Shown here: positions 1 to 6,084 of the stretch, piece by piece
Numbering within the stretch: the first letter of the stretch is position 1
Layout of the letters: each line of letters opens with the position of its first letter
From: an uncultured Lachnospiraceae bacterium
Lineage (GTDB): Bacteria; Bacillota; Clostridia; Lachnospirales; Lachnospiraceae
Length of the DNA stretch: 15,178 nucleotides
Reading direction: 5' to 3'
Assembly: GCA_905236615.1 (NCBI GenBank)
Contig: CAJORC010000006.1
Coordinates: 1 to 15,178 of the forward strand
The notes under the pieces: generated by a model
What the model was told of the DNA's origin: nothing
What the model saw: the letters and a program-made list of their open reading frames with translations, nothing else
Database searches by the model: none
Position numbers and translations under genes: made by a program

Positions 1-1020
1 CTGAATGAGCTTTCGGTCAAGTCTGCGAACGGAGTATTGACATCCGATGACAGGTCTTATATTGAGAACGAGGCGAAGGAGCTCCGCAAGGAGATCGACA
101 AGATTTCAAAGACCACGGAATTTGACGGACAGCCGCTTTTTGATGGGGGATTCGTAAACAGCGGATATACGACCAAAAAGGAAATAAAGATTGTTTCTTA
201 CAGTGAAGAGACTGTCATAAGTTCTACAAAGGATATTAAAATTTCGGAAACTGCTACCGGAGGTAAGCTTACGATCAAAGTTGACGGATTGCCGTTTTTT
301 AGTGCTGACAAGGCAATCGATGTTGATTTTCCAAAGTATTATGATGATGAAAAAAAATCAACTGTTGGCACAACTGTTCATGAGCAGACAGCGGTAACAA
401 CCGGGATGTATACTGATGCCAACAGCAATTCAGTTAAGATTGATGTTGACGGGAATCAATATATTACCATAAACGGAACCAATGGAGAGTCAATAACTTT
501 CATGGTAAAGTCGAATAGTGATGTGCTGGGATATGGTGATGATACAATATCTCATGATGGTAAAAACTATTATTATCAAAAACCTACATTTACAGATGTA
601 ACGTTTAATGTAAACCTCACCTATGACGGTGCCATGAGAATTCAGACGGGTGGTAACCAGAATGATTATCTGGATATGACATTACCGTCGATGTCGACTA
701 CAATGCTGGATCTTGATGATCTCGATCTTTCAACGGAAGCAGGGGCAACCGTCGGAATCGGAAAAGTCAGATACGCATTAAGTTATGTTAATGAAGCAAG
801 GTCAAGGATAGGTGCATATCAGAATAGGATAGAAGATACGATCAGCTTTATAGCAGAGGCAACGGAAAATCTTGAGAGTTCGGTATCAAGGATCGAAGAT
901 ACTGATATGGCTGAGGAAATGACAAACTTCACCAATTATCAGGTATTGATGCAGGCTTCTACTTCAATGCTTGCACAGGCTAACGAAACACCGCAGATGG
1001 CATTACAGCTTCTGCAGTAA
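1..1020 (+). CDS. fliC: Flagellin, C-terminal ~340 residues (5' end outside window)
   Basis: Structural subunit of the flagellar filament, exported by the flagellar type III apparatus. The frame is open from base 1 and reads as the N-terminal D1 helix of flagellin (MNELSVKSAN-like, then SDDRSYIENEAKELRKEID and TTEFDGQPLFDG), so the gene starts upstream. The TTG at 37 is internal and not a start. Fragment residues about 60-230 are a variable surface domain rich in Thr, Ser, Asn and Asp. The last ~100 residues are the conserved D1/D0 end, with SRIGAYQNRIEDTI, SRIEDTDMAEEM and a terminal MLAQAN...ALQLLQ. About 70 N-terminal residues are probably missing, which predicts a protein of roughly 410 residues. 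No cysteine is visible. fliS follows after 45 bases, the usual flagellin-chaperone pairing. The middle of the gene is visibly more AT-rich than its ends. Confidence 0.96.
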   Translation: MNELSVKSANGVLTSDDRSYIENEAKELRKEIDKISKTTEFDGQPLFDGGFVNSGYTTKKEIKIVSYSEETVISSTKDIKISETATGGKLTIKVDGLPFFSADKAIDVDFPKYYDDEKKSTVGTTVHEQTAVTTGMYTDANSNSVKIDVDGNQYITINGTNGESITFMVKSNSDVLGYGDDTISHDGKNYYYQKPTFTDVTFNVNLTYDGAMRIQTGGNQNDYLDMTLPSMSTTMLDLDDLDLSTEAGATVGIGKVRYALSYVNEARSRIGAYQNRIEDTISFIAEATENLESSVSRIEDTDMAEEMTNFTNYQVLMQASTSMLAQANETPQMALQLLQ

Positions 1021-1065
1021 ATAAACTAAGGGGTATGGATCAATAATTTGACGGGGGTAAAAATT

Positions 1066-1533
1066 ATGACAGACGAAAGAAAACAGGAATACGCAAGAAA
1101 GATATCACAGGCAAACAAATCTCAGGTTGTAGTTATCATTTACGAGGTTGCAATGGAGTATTTTGACGAGGCTATCGCAGCCGAGACAAGTGAGGGATTC
1201 TGTGAAGCTGTAAAGAAAGCAAAGAAGTGTGTTGAGCAGCTTCGTGATGCGCTTGACATGAACTATCCGGCAATTTCACTTCCTTTAAGCAGATTATATA
1301 ATTTTGTTACTCTTGAATGCGATAAGGCAACAATGAAAGATGACAGAACCAATATCCCTGCATGCAGGAAGGTTATGGAAGGACTCCATGATTCTTTCGT
1401 AGAAGTTGCAAAGCAGGATACATCAGGACCTATGATGTCAAATGCAGAGGAAGTTTATGCAGGGCTGACCTATGGTCGTGACGGAGCAAACTCAACTGTC
1501 GGAGCATCAGCTTCGAGGGGATTTGCAATCTGA
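1066..1533 (+). CDS. fliS: Flagellar export chaperone FliS
   Basis: Cytoplasmic chaperone that binds the C-terminal helix of flagellin and keeps it unpolymerised until export. The 155-residue protein has the helical FliS layout, including ANKSQVVVIIYEVAMEYFDEA near the N-terminus. Its end, VAKQDTSGP followed by VYAGLTYG, is what I recall of the longer FliS form of Lachnospiraceae. I choose ATG 1066 because GGGGG at 1053-1057 lies 8 bases before it. A TTG at 1048 in the same frame would add six residues but would place the Shine-Dalgarno inside the gene. It lies directly downstream of flagellin, presumably in the same transcript, and is followed by a strong intrinsic terminator. Confidence 0.93.
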   Translation: MTDERKQEYARKISQANKSQVVVIIYEVAMEYFDEAIAAETSEGFCEAVKKAKKCVEQLRDALDMNYPAISLPLSRLYNFVTLECDKATMKDDRTNIPACRKVMEGLHDSFVEVAKQDTSGPMMSNAEEVYAGLTYGRDGANSTVGASASRGFAI

Positions 1534-1552
1534 CCTGTTAATACAAAAGACC

Positions 1553-1581
1553 GGAGGCTGTTTAACTGCAGCCTCCTTTTT
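1553..1581 (+). terminator. Intrinsic terminator after fliS
   Basis: A perfect 8-bp stem (GGAGGCTG at 1553-1560 with CAGCCTCC at 1569-1576) encloses an 8-nt loop and is followed by five T residues. It ends the flagellin-fliS transcript 20 bases after the fliS stop codon. Confidence 0.92.
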
Positions 1582-1639
1582 ATAGTTTAAAACTATAACT
1601 GATTATAGCTTTTAAGTCATTTTATTTTAAATAATAAAG

Positions 1640-1648
1640 TGATATAAT
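1640..1648 (+). promoter_or_regulatory. Extended -10 promoter for the ECF S-component gene
   Basis: TGATATAAT: a consensus TATAAT at 1643-1648 preceded by the TGn extension. No convincing -35 lies 16-18 bases upstream (the region is T-rich). The gene starts at 1704, leaving a leader of about 50 bases in which I see no riboswitch fold. Confidence 0.6.
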
Positions 1649-1703
1649 GTGGGAAATTTTGTGATGAACTTATAAACAGCATTATTAAAGAGGATTGATC
1701 ATT

Positions 1704-2270
1704 ATGGAAACGAAAAAATTAGTTCAGACTGCAATGTTTACTGCACTCGTTTTACTGGCAACTTTTGTGTTTAAGATACAGACTCCGGTTATCGGATACA
1801 TTCACCTCGGTGATGCTTTTGTACTGCTTGCGGGAATCATTCTCGGACCGGTGAGCGGCGGACTGGCAGCGGGACTTGGCTCTGCTTTGTCAGACTTTGT
1901 CGGCGGATACATGATCTGGTGTCCCGGAACTTTTGTTATAAAATTCCTGACGGCTTTTACAGCTGCTAAGATATATCAGGGAATAAACAGATTTTACAGT
2001 AACAACAGATATCATCTTTCACAGACGGTAATTGCGGGAATCGCGGGTGAAACCCTGATGGTTCTGGGCTATTTCCTTTATAATATTCTTATTGTCATGT
2101 TTGGAAACGGAAATTTCAGTGCAGACGGATTTTCCGAAGCGGTTGTCGTTTCGGTAGCGGAAATCCCGTTTAACGTAATACAGGGAACTGCGGGAATTGC
2201 AATAGCATCGGTACTGCTTCCGATATTCAATAAAATTGCAAACAGGTTAGGTGTCAGGATAACAGTCTGA
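1704..2270 (+). CDS. ECF transporter S component (substrate-binding membrane subunit), substrate unknown
   Basis: Integral membrane protein of 188 residues that would capture a vitamin or other micronutrient and work with a shared EcfA/A'/T energising module. The sequence is almost entirely hydrophobic segments. The diagnostic stretch GYIHLGDAFVLLAGIILG, then SGGLAAGLGSALSDFVGGY, matches the ECF-ribofla_trS type of S component. ATG 1704 has AGAGG at 1689-1693, about 10 bases upstream; the in-frame TTG at 1695 would sit on that Shine-Dalgarno and is rejected. No EcfA or EcfT gene is in the window, which fits a group II (shared module) system. The substrate cannot be told from sequence. Its stop codon touches the stop codon of the opposing DUF1622 gene with no base between, so convergent transcripts must overlap. 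Confidence 0.88.
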   Translation: METKKLVQTAMFTALVLLATFVFKIQTPVIGYIHLGDAFVLLAGIILGPVSGGLAAGLGSALSDFVGGYMIWCPGTFVIKFLTAFTAAKIYQGINRFYSNNRYHLSQTVIAGIAGETLMVLGYFLYNILIVMFGNGNFSADGFSEAVVVSVAEIPFNVIQGTAGIAIASVLLPIFNKIANRLGVRITV

Positions 2271-2603
2271 CTATTCCGCCTTTTCGTTCTTTATCTCCCA
2301 GTGTATCAGGAAGGTAAGGACGGCTCTCAGAACAATTATCGCACCTAGTATTCCGAGCTCTGACCATTCCCGGACTACTACGGTGCGGAGAACTTCTCCG
2401 CCCATCTTAAATTCAAGAGCGAGTGCAATACCCTGCGCAAGCTCCATTCTTATATTTGCCGTATCTTTTTTTACCCATGAATAAAAGCATTTCAGAGCAG
2501 TGACCATCAGCACAAGAATACCGAAAAATTCAAGGAGAGTCGTGCAAACCTGTACGACATCATAAAGTGCTGTATCAAGAAAAGTTATTATGATCTCAAT
2601 CAT
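2271..2603 (-). CDS. DUF1622 family small membrane protein
   Basis: A 110-residue protein of unknown function. It has a hydrophobic segment at about residues 19-40, a conserved middle (RMELAQGIALALEFKMGGEVLRTVVVREWSE, with a run of charged residues) and a second hydrophobic segment at about 84-101 ending in LIHWEIK. This pattern is that of DUF1622, which is usually annotated only as a membrane protein. The start is well supported: on the minus strand GGAGGGG precedes the ATG by about 8 bases, and a plausible promoter lies at 2644-2672. It faces the ECF S-component gene tail to tail with zero spacing and no room for a terminator. Confidence 0.88.
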   Translation of the reverse strand: MIEIIITFLDTALYDVVQVCTTLLEFFGILVLMVTALKCFYSWVKKDTANIRMELAQGIALALEFKMGGEVLRTVVVREWSELGILGAIIVLRAVLTFLIHWEIKNEKAE

Positions 2604-2643
2604 TATCGTCCCCTCCGATCTGTTCGAAATCCCTTCTAAATAA

Positions 2644-2672
2644 AGTATATCGCCTCATTAGCTATCGTGCAA
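2644..2672 (-). promoter_or_regulatory. Promoter for the DUF1622 gene
   Basis: On the minus strand TTGCAC (complement of 2667-2672) and TATACT (complement of 2644-2649) are separated by 17 bases. Transcription would begin about 35-40 bases before the DUF1622 start codon. The -35 is a weak match. It lies back to back with the plus-strand promoter at 2680-2709. Confidence 0.5.
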
Positions 2673-2679
2673 TCAATAA

Positions 2680-2709
2680 TTGAATTTCCGGTTTAGTATT
2701 TGTTATACT
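2680..2709 (+). promoter_or_regulatory. Promoter of the truncated regulator
   Basis: TTGAAT at 2680-2685, an 18-base spacer, and TATACT at 2704-2709 preceded by TG at 2701-2702 (extended -10). It points at the response-regulator remnant at 2775. Its -35 lies 7 bases from the -35 of the opposing DUF1622 promoter. Confidence 0.6.
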
Positions 2710-2774
2710 GAAATACTGATATGTCAGATAAGGAACTGTTCATAAGCTATAAGACGATTGGGGAATATTTATAA

Positions 2775-2930
2775 ATGTATAACATTGCGATCTGCGATGA
2801 TGAAGAGGTAAGCATTACCGTCATCGAGAGCAGGCTGAAAGAAGAATTTGCGAAGCATGGAGCGGAGATAAGAGTAAACCGCTATACATCTTCTAATGGA
2901 ATAGAAAAGGCAGTTGAACGGGGACAGTAA
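2775..2930 (+). pseudogene. Truncated AgrA/LytTR-type response regulator, N-terminal 51 residues only
   Basis: The reading frame starts MYNIAICDDEE, the typical first strand and acidic pocket (DDE) of response-regulator receiver domains in AgrA/LytTR-like proteins. It continues through the first helix (VIESRLKEEFAKHG) and second strand, then stops at TAA 2928-2930. That is just before the strand carrying the phosphoacceptor Asp, so no phosphorylation site, dimerisation face or DNA-binding domain is encoded. I could not find the rest of the receiver or a LytTR domain in any frame downstream, so this looks like a deletion or replacement rather than a simple frameshift. The Shine-Dalgarno is weak (GGGG at 2760-2763). 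It keeps a promoter upstream and a terminator downstream, so a short transcript may still be made. Confidence 0.7.
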
Positions 2931-2985
2931 ATAATATGGTTATTACCTCTCTTTTTCATAAATACTATTACACACCTCCTTGAAG

Positions 2986-3010
2986 GGCGGATCCTTGTGA
3001 GCCGCCTTTT
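2986..3010 (+). terminator. Intrinsic terminator after the regulator remnant
   Basis: GGCGG (2986-2990) pairs with CCGCC (3002-3006). The stem can extend inward by TC/GA across one A-G mismatch, leaving a 5-nt loop, and is followed by TTTT. No T-run lies on the other side, so it acts on the plus strand. Confidence 0.75.
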
Positions 3011-3065
3011 ACAACATAAAAGAAATACTGATTAATGTCAGGCATAACTGTGAATAATTGGGCGG

Positions 3066-3094
3066 TTTAAATCGTGCATAATTTGTGGTAAAAT
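3066..3094 (+). promoter_or_regulatory. Promoter upstream of dinB (or of a small leader RNA)
   Basis: TTTAAA at 3066-3071, a 17-base spacer, and TAAAAT at 3089-3094 with the TGn extension at 3086-3088. The same architecture and much of the same spacer recur at the citrate synthase promoter (4550-4578), which strengthens both calls. Transcription would start near 3101, giving dinB a leader of about 160 bases that contains the hairpin at 3138-3175. Confidence 0.6.
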
Positions 3095-3137
3095 TAAAAA
3101 CTATACATATATTTGTGTGTCGATTTGTTAAAGGATT

Positions 3138-3175
3138 TAAACAGAGGGATGGTTTTACAGCCATCCCTCTGTTTA
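3138..3175. repeat. Perfect 15-bp inverted repeat in the dinB leader
   Basis: TAAACAGAGGGATGG (3138-3152) is matched exactly by its reverse complement at 3161-3175 around an 8-nt loop. The + strand continues GATAAAAAAGG and the - strand AAATCCTTT, so neither side has a proper T-run. It is therefore not a textbook terminator, although the GTTTA end of the stem might serve weakly. No flanking direct repeat is visible. Confidence 0.8.
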
Positions 3176-3260
3176 GATAAAAAAGGCAATTGTTAAGCAC
3201 AGTTCGAAGCATTTTGTTGCAGTCTGCGTAATGACATGAATTGTAACTGAGGTGATGACT

Positions 3261-4532
3261 ATGCGGGAAAAATGTATTTTTCATATAGATGTAAACAGCG
3301 CTTTTTTATCATGGTCTGCGGTAAAAAGGCTTAAAGATGATCCGGATTCCGTTGATCTCCGTACAATTCCTTCGGCGGTGGCAGGGGATGTGGAGACAAG
3401 ACACGGGATCATCACGGCAAAATCAATCCCTGCAAAGAAGTTCGGCGTAGTTACTGCGGAACCTGTTTTTAAGGCGCTTGAAAAATGTCCAAATCTCGTT
3501 TTAGTTAAATCGGATTTTAAGACTTATCGGGAATATTCGGCAGGATTCATCGGGATACTTAGGAAATATTCCGAAAAGCTCCAGCAGGTATCGATAGATG
3601 AAGCCTTTCTGGATCTGACAGGAACTCGGTATGCGGAAGATCCGGTCGTGTCTGCCAATATCATAAAAAATGATATAAAGGATAGTCTGGGATTTACTGT
3701 TAATATCGGTATTTCAGAGAATAAGCTTCTTGCAAAGATGGCAAGCGATTTTGAAAAGCCCGACAAGGTTCATACACTGTATCCTGAAGAAATAGAAAAG
3801 AAAATGTGGGGTCTTCCCATCGGGGAACTTTTCGGATGCGGAAAACGTACCAGTGAGAAACTTAAGAAGATCGGAATCCATACCATAGGTGATGCGGCAA
3901 AAACGGATGCCGATATACTGATCCCGCTTCTGGGAGAAAAGGCCGGTACTTATATTTTTGAAAGTGCAAACGGTATTGGTGATGATGAGGTTATATCAGA
4001 AGAGCGGGAAGCGAAAAGTTATTCCAACGAATCGACAACAGTCGTAGATATAGATGAGACAAATTTTGCCGAAGAAGGTATGAAGATAGTACATGAACTG
4101 TCGGAAAGCGTTGCGAAACGGATGCAGAGAGACGGTGTATATGCAAGTACGATCGAGGCAATAGTGAAGACCTCTGAATTTAAACGGCGTTCCCACCAGA
4201 GAAAGCTGATAGATTCAACTAACAGTGCTGCCGTTATAGAAGCAAATGCAGAACTGCTTTTTGAAGAGATGCTGATGGGCGAAAAGGGACTGTTCCGGCA
4301 GGGACAAAAACTGAGACTGATAGGTGTCGGTGCATCAAATCTCGACAAACGTGAATTCCACCAGATGTCGCTTCTGGATATGCTTCAGGGTAATGAGATA
4401 GTCATGCCCGAAGAGATGGAAAGGTCTTATGAGAAAGCGGAGAAAGATAAAAAACTCCGGAATATGATGGATAAAATAAATCAAAAATTCGGGAAAGGAT
4501 TTATCAGCAAAGGTGTTACAAAGAGTCAATAA
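3261..4532 (+). CDS. dinB: DNA polymerase IV (Y-family translesion polymerase)
   Basis: Error-prone polymerase that copies past damaged template bases. The 423-residue protein carries the Y-family motifs. FHIDVNSAF near the start supplies the first metal-binding Asp (D10) and the steric-gate Phe (F15). SIDEAFLDL supplies the catalytic D113/E114. RHGIITAKSIPAKKFGV lies between them, and a helix-hairpin-helix-like LFGCGKRTSEKLKKIGI follows. QMSLLDML at residues 368-375 looks like a sliding-clamp-binding motif. I choose ATG 3261 because GAGG at 3249-3252 is 8 bases upstream; the GTG at 3252 and ATG at 3255 overlap or crowd that site. I see no LexA (SOS) box upstream, so damage control of this copy is not supported. 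It appears monocistronic, with a promoter at 3066-3094 and a new promoter after its end. Confidence 0.95.
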   Translation: MREKCIFHIDVNSAFLSWSAVKRLKDDPDSVDLRTIPSAVAGDVETRHGIITAKSIPAKKFGVVTAEPVFKALEKCPNLVLVKSDFKTYREYSAGFIGILRKYSEKLQQVSIDEAFLDLTGTRYAEDPVVSANIIKNDIKDSLGFTVNIGISENKLLAKMASDFEKPDKVHTLYPEEIEKKMWGLPIGELFGCGKRTSEKLKKIGIHTIGDAAKTDADILIPLLGEKAGTYIFESANGIGDDEVISEEREAKSYSNESTTVVDIDETNFAEEGMKIVHELSESVAKRMQRDGVYASTIEAIVKTSEFKRRSHQRKLIDSTNSAAVIEANAELLFEEMLMGEKGLFRQGQKLRLIGVGASNLDKREFHQMSLLDMLQGNEIVMPEEMERSYEKAEKDKKLRNMMDKINQKFGKGFISKGVTKSQ

Positions 4533-4549
4533 ATGAAACACTTTAGCTG

Positions 4550-4578
4550 TTTAAATCGCAAACAATTTATGTTAAAAT
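4550..4578 (+). promoter_or_regulatory. Promoter of the citrate synthase gene
   Basis: TTTAAA at 4550-4555, a 17-base spacer, and TAAAAT at 4573-4578 with TG at 4570-4571 (extended -10). It begins 17 bases after the dinB stop codon and gives a leader of about 80 bases before the start codon at 4665. Confidence 0.65.
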
Positions 4579-4603
4579 ATTATCTGGGAAAGTATCTGAT
4601 CAC

Positions 4604-4643
4604 GGCTGTAGTGCGCTCTTTTTTGCGCTTAAGACAGCCTTTT
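4604..4643 (+). promoter_or_regulatory. Terminator-like hairpin in the citrate synthase leader
   Basis: GGCTGT (4604-4609) pairs with ACAGCC (4634-4639), and inside it GCGC (4613-4616) pairs with GCGC (4625-4628) around an 8-nt pyrimidine-rich loop. TTTT follows at 4640-4643. It lies between the promoter and the Shine-Dalgarno (AAGGAGG, 4654-4660), the place expected for a transcription attenuator or an mRNA-stabilising stem. I see no leader peptide and no obvious competing antiterminator. Confidence 0.5.
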
Positions 4644-4664
4644 ACTCAACATTAAGGAGGGGCC

Positions 4665-6035
4665 ATGGAACTAAATGCAAAAGACTTCTCGGAAATTACT
4701 CCCCAGATAAGGGAACTGGCAAAAATGGCGGAAGAGTCTACTATCATAGATTCGTCGCTTTATGCTAAATTTGATGTAAAACGCGGTCTTCGCGACCTCA
4801 ACGGAAAGGGTGTCCTTGCGGGACTTACCCATATCTCGGATGTTCAGGCGAAGAAAATAGTTGACGGAAAAGAGGTTCCCGCAGAGGGAAATCTTTATTA
4901 CCGCGGATTTAACGTTAAAGATCTTGTAAACGGCTTTGAAAATGAAAACCATTTTGGTTTTGAGGAAATAACCTATCTTCTTCTTTTTGATAAGCTGCCG
5001 ACAAAAAAAGAACTGGACGAGTTCAGCAATCTTTTGGGATTTTACAGAAATCTTCCCACAGGATTTGTTCGTGACAGCATCATGAAGGCGGCAAGCAAGG
5101 ATATGATGAATGTGCTTGCCAGAAGCGTGCTGACACTTTATGCTTACGATGAAAATGCCGATGATATTTCAATACCGAATGTGCTCAGACAGTGTCTGCA
5201 GCTGATAGCGATATTCCCGCTGCTTTCGGTTTACGGTTATCAGGCTTACAGACATTATCACGAGGGAGAAAGTCTTTTCATTCACCCGCCCGTGAAGGAA
5301 TACTCAACAGCACAGAACCTTCTCCATGTGCTTCGTCCCGACAGTAAATTTACTGAACTTGAGGCGAAGATCCTTGATGTGGCACTCGTACTTCATATGG
5401 ATCACGGCGGAGGAAATAACTCAACCTTCTCAACACACGTTGTCTCATCTACAGGAACCGATACTTATTCCGTGATAGCAGCGGCACTGGGTTCATTAAA
5501 GGGTCCGAGACACGGTGGTGCAAACGTAAAGGTTGTTCAGATGTTTGATGACCTTATGGAGAATGTCCGTGATTTCAAGGACGAGGACGAGATATCCGCT
5601 TATCTTAAAAAGCTTCTACATAAAGAGGCTTTTGACCATTCGGGACTTATATACGGAATGGGACATGCGGTTTATTCGCTTTCGGATCCGAGAGAGGTTA
5701 TTTTCAAGTCTTACGTTGAAAAGCTTGCCGAGGAAAAGGGCATGATGGATGTGTTCAATCTTTATTCCCTTGTGGAAAAACTCGGTCCTATGATCATTTC
5801 GAAAGAGCGTCCCATTTATAAGGGCGTGTGCTGCAACGTGGACTTTTATTCAGGATTTGTTTATAAGATGCTGGGACTTCCGATGGAACTTTTCACTCCG
5901 CTTTTTGCCTGCGCGAGAATATCCGGCTGGAGTGCTCACAGAATAGAAGAGCTTTCGAACAACGGAAAGATAATAAGACCTGCGTTCAAGACTGTTGCCG
6001 AGAAGCAGACTTATACAGCGCTTAAAGACAGATAA
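4665..6035 (+). CDS. gltA: Citrate synthase
   Basis: Condenses acetyl-CoA with oxaloacetate to citrate, the entry step of the (here probably partial) TCA pathway toward 2-oxoglutarate and glutamate. The 456-residue protein has the family's catalytic set: H283 in GPRHGGAN, H334 in GMGHAVYSLSDPR, and D393 in NVDFYSGFVYKMLG. LHMDHGGGNNSTF (H244, H247) is the preceding oxaloacetate-site region. The position that is Arg after the second histidine in the E. coli enzyme (GHRVY) is Ala here, as I recall for the longer citrate/2-methylcitrate synthases of Clostridia. 2-Methylcitrate synthase activity cannot be excluded from sequence alone. The start has a strong AAGGAGG 4 bases upstream. Neither aconitase nor isocitrate dehydrogenase is adjacent. 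Confidence 0.95.
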   Translation: MELNAKDFSEITPQIRELAKMAEESTIIDSSLYAKFDVKRGLRDLNGKGVLAGLTHISDVQAKKIVDGKEVPAEGNLYYRGFNVKDLVNGFENENHFGFEEITYLLLFDKLPTKKELDEFSNLLGFYRNLPTGFVRDSIMKAASKDMMNVLARSVLTLYAYDENADDISIPNVLRQCLQLIAIFPLLSVYGYQAYRHYHEGESLFIHPPVKEYSTAQNLLHVLRPDSKFTELEAKILDVALVLHMDHGGGNNSTFSTHVVSSTGTDTYSVIAAALGSLKGPRHGGANVKVVQMFDDLMENVRDFKDEDEISAYLKKLLHKEAFDHSGLIYGMGHAVYSLSDPREVIFKSYVEKLAEEKGMMDVFNLYSLVEKLGPMIISKERPIYKGVCCNVDFYSGFVYKMLGLPMELFTPLFACARISGWSAHRIEELSNNGKIIRPAFKTVAEKQTYTALKDR

Positions 6036-6042
6036 ATATCAG

Positions 6043-6071
6043 GGCGGGCTTAATGCCCGCCTGTATTTTTT
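6043..6071 (+). terminator. Intrinsic terminator between citrate synthase and the response regulator
   Basis: GGCGGGC (6043-6049) pairs perfectly with GCCCGCC (6055-6061) around TTAAT, followed by TATTTTTT. The T-run touches the Shine-Dalgarno (GAGG, 6072-6075) of the next gene, so terminator and ribosome binding site fill the whole 49-base gap. Confidence 0.9.
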
Positions 6072-6084
6072 GAGGTAATTTGTT

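Larger units (their letters stand above)
2931..3260. other. Gene-free stretch between the regulator remnant and dinB
   Basis: I see no convincing protein-coding gene here. It contains, in order: a T/A-rich tract with an anti-Shine-Dalgarno-like ACCTCCTT at 2974-2981; an intrinsic terminator (2986-3010); a promoter (3066-3094); a 15-bp perfect hairpin (3138-3175); and the dinB leader with its ribosome binding site near 3249-3252. Confidence 0.7.

Noticed and set aside
37..39. TTG as the start of the flagellin frame
   Set aside because: The frame is open and flagellin-like back to base 1, so the gene begins outside the window.
1581..1597. TATAGTTT-A-AAACTATA palindrome as an operator
   Set aside because: Short, AT-only apart from one base pair per arm, next to a terminator tail and far from the promoter; likely chance.
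1582..1703. Riboswitch before the ECF S-component gene
   Set aside because: No structured conserved leader can be recognised; the stretch is short and AT-rich.
3138..3175. Strong hairpin as an intrinsic terminator
   Set aside because: Neither strand has a T-run after the stem, so I list it as a repeat of unknown role.
3176..3260. LexA/SOS box before dinB
   Set aside because: TTCGAA near 3203 is suggestive, but no CGAAC-4-GTTCG-type match is present.
3009..3284. 91-codon minus-strand frame across the dinB leader
   Set aside because: Low-complexity composition, overlaps a terminator, promoter and hairpin, and no Shine-Dalgarno.
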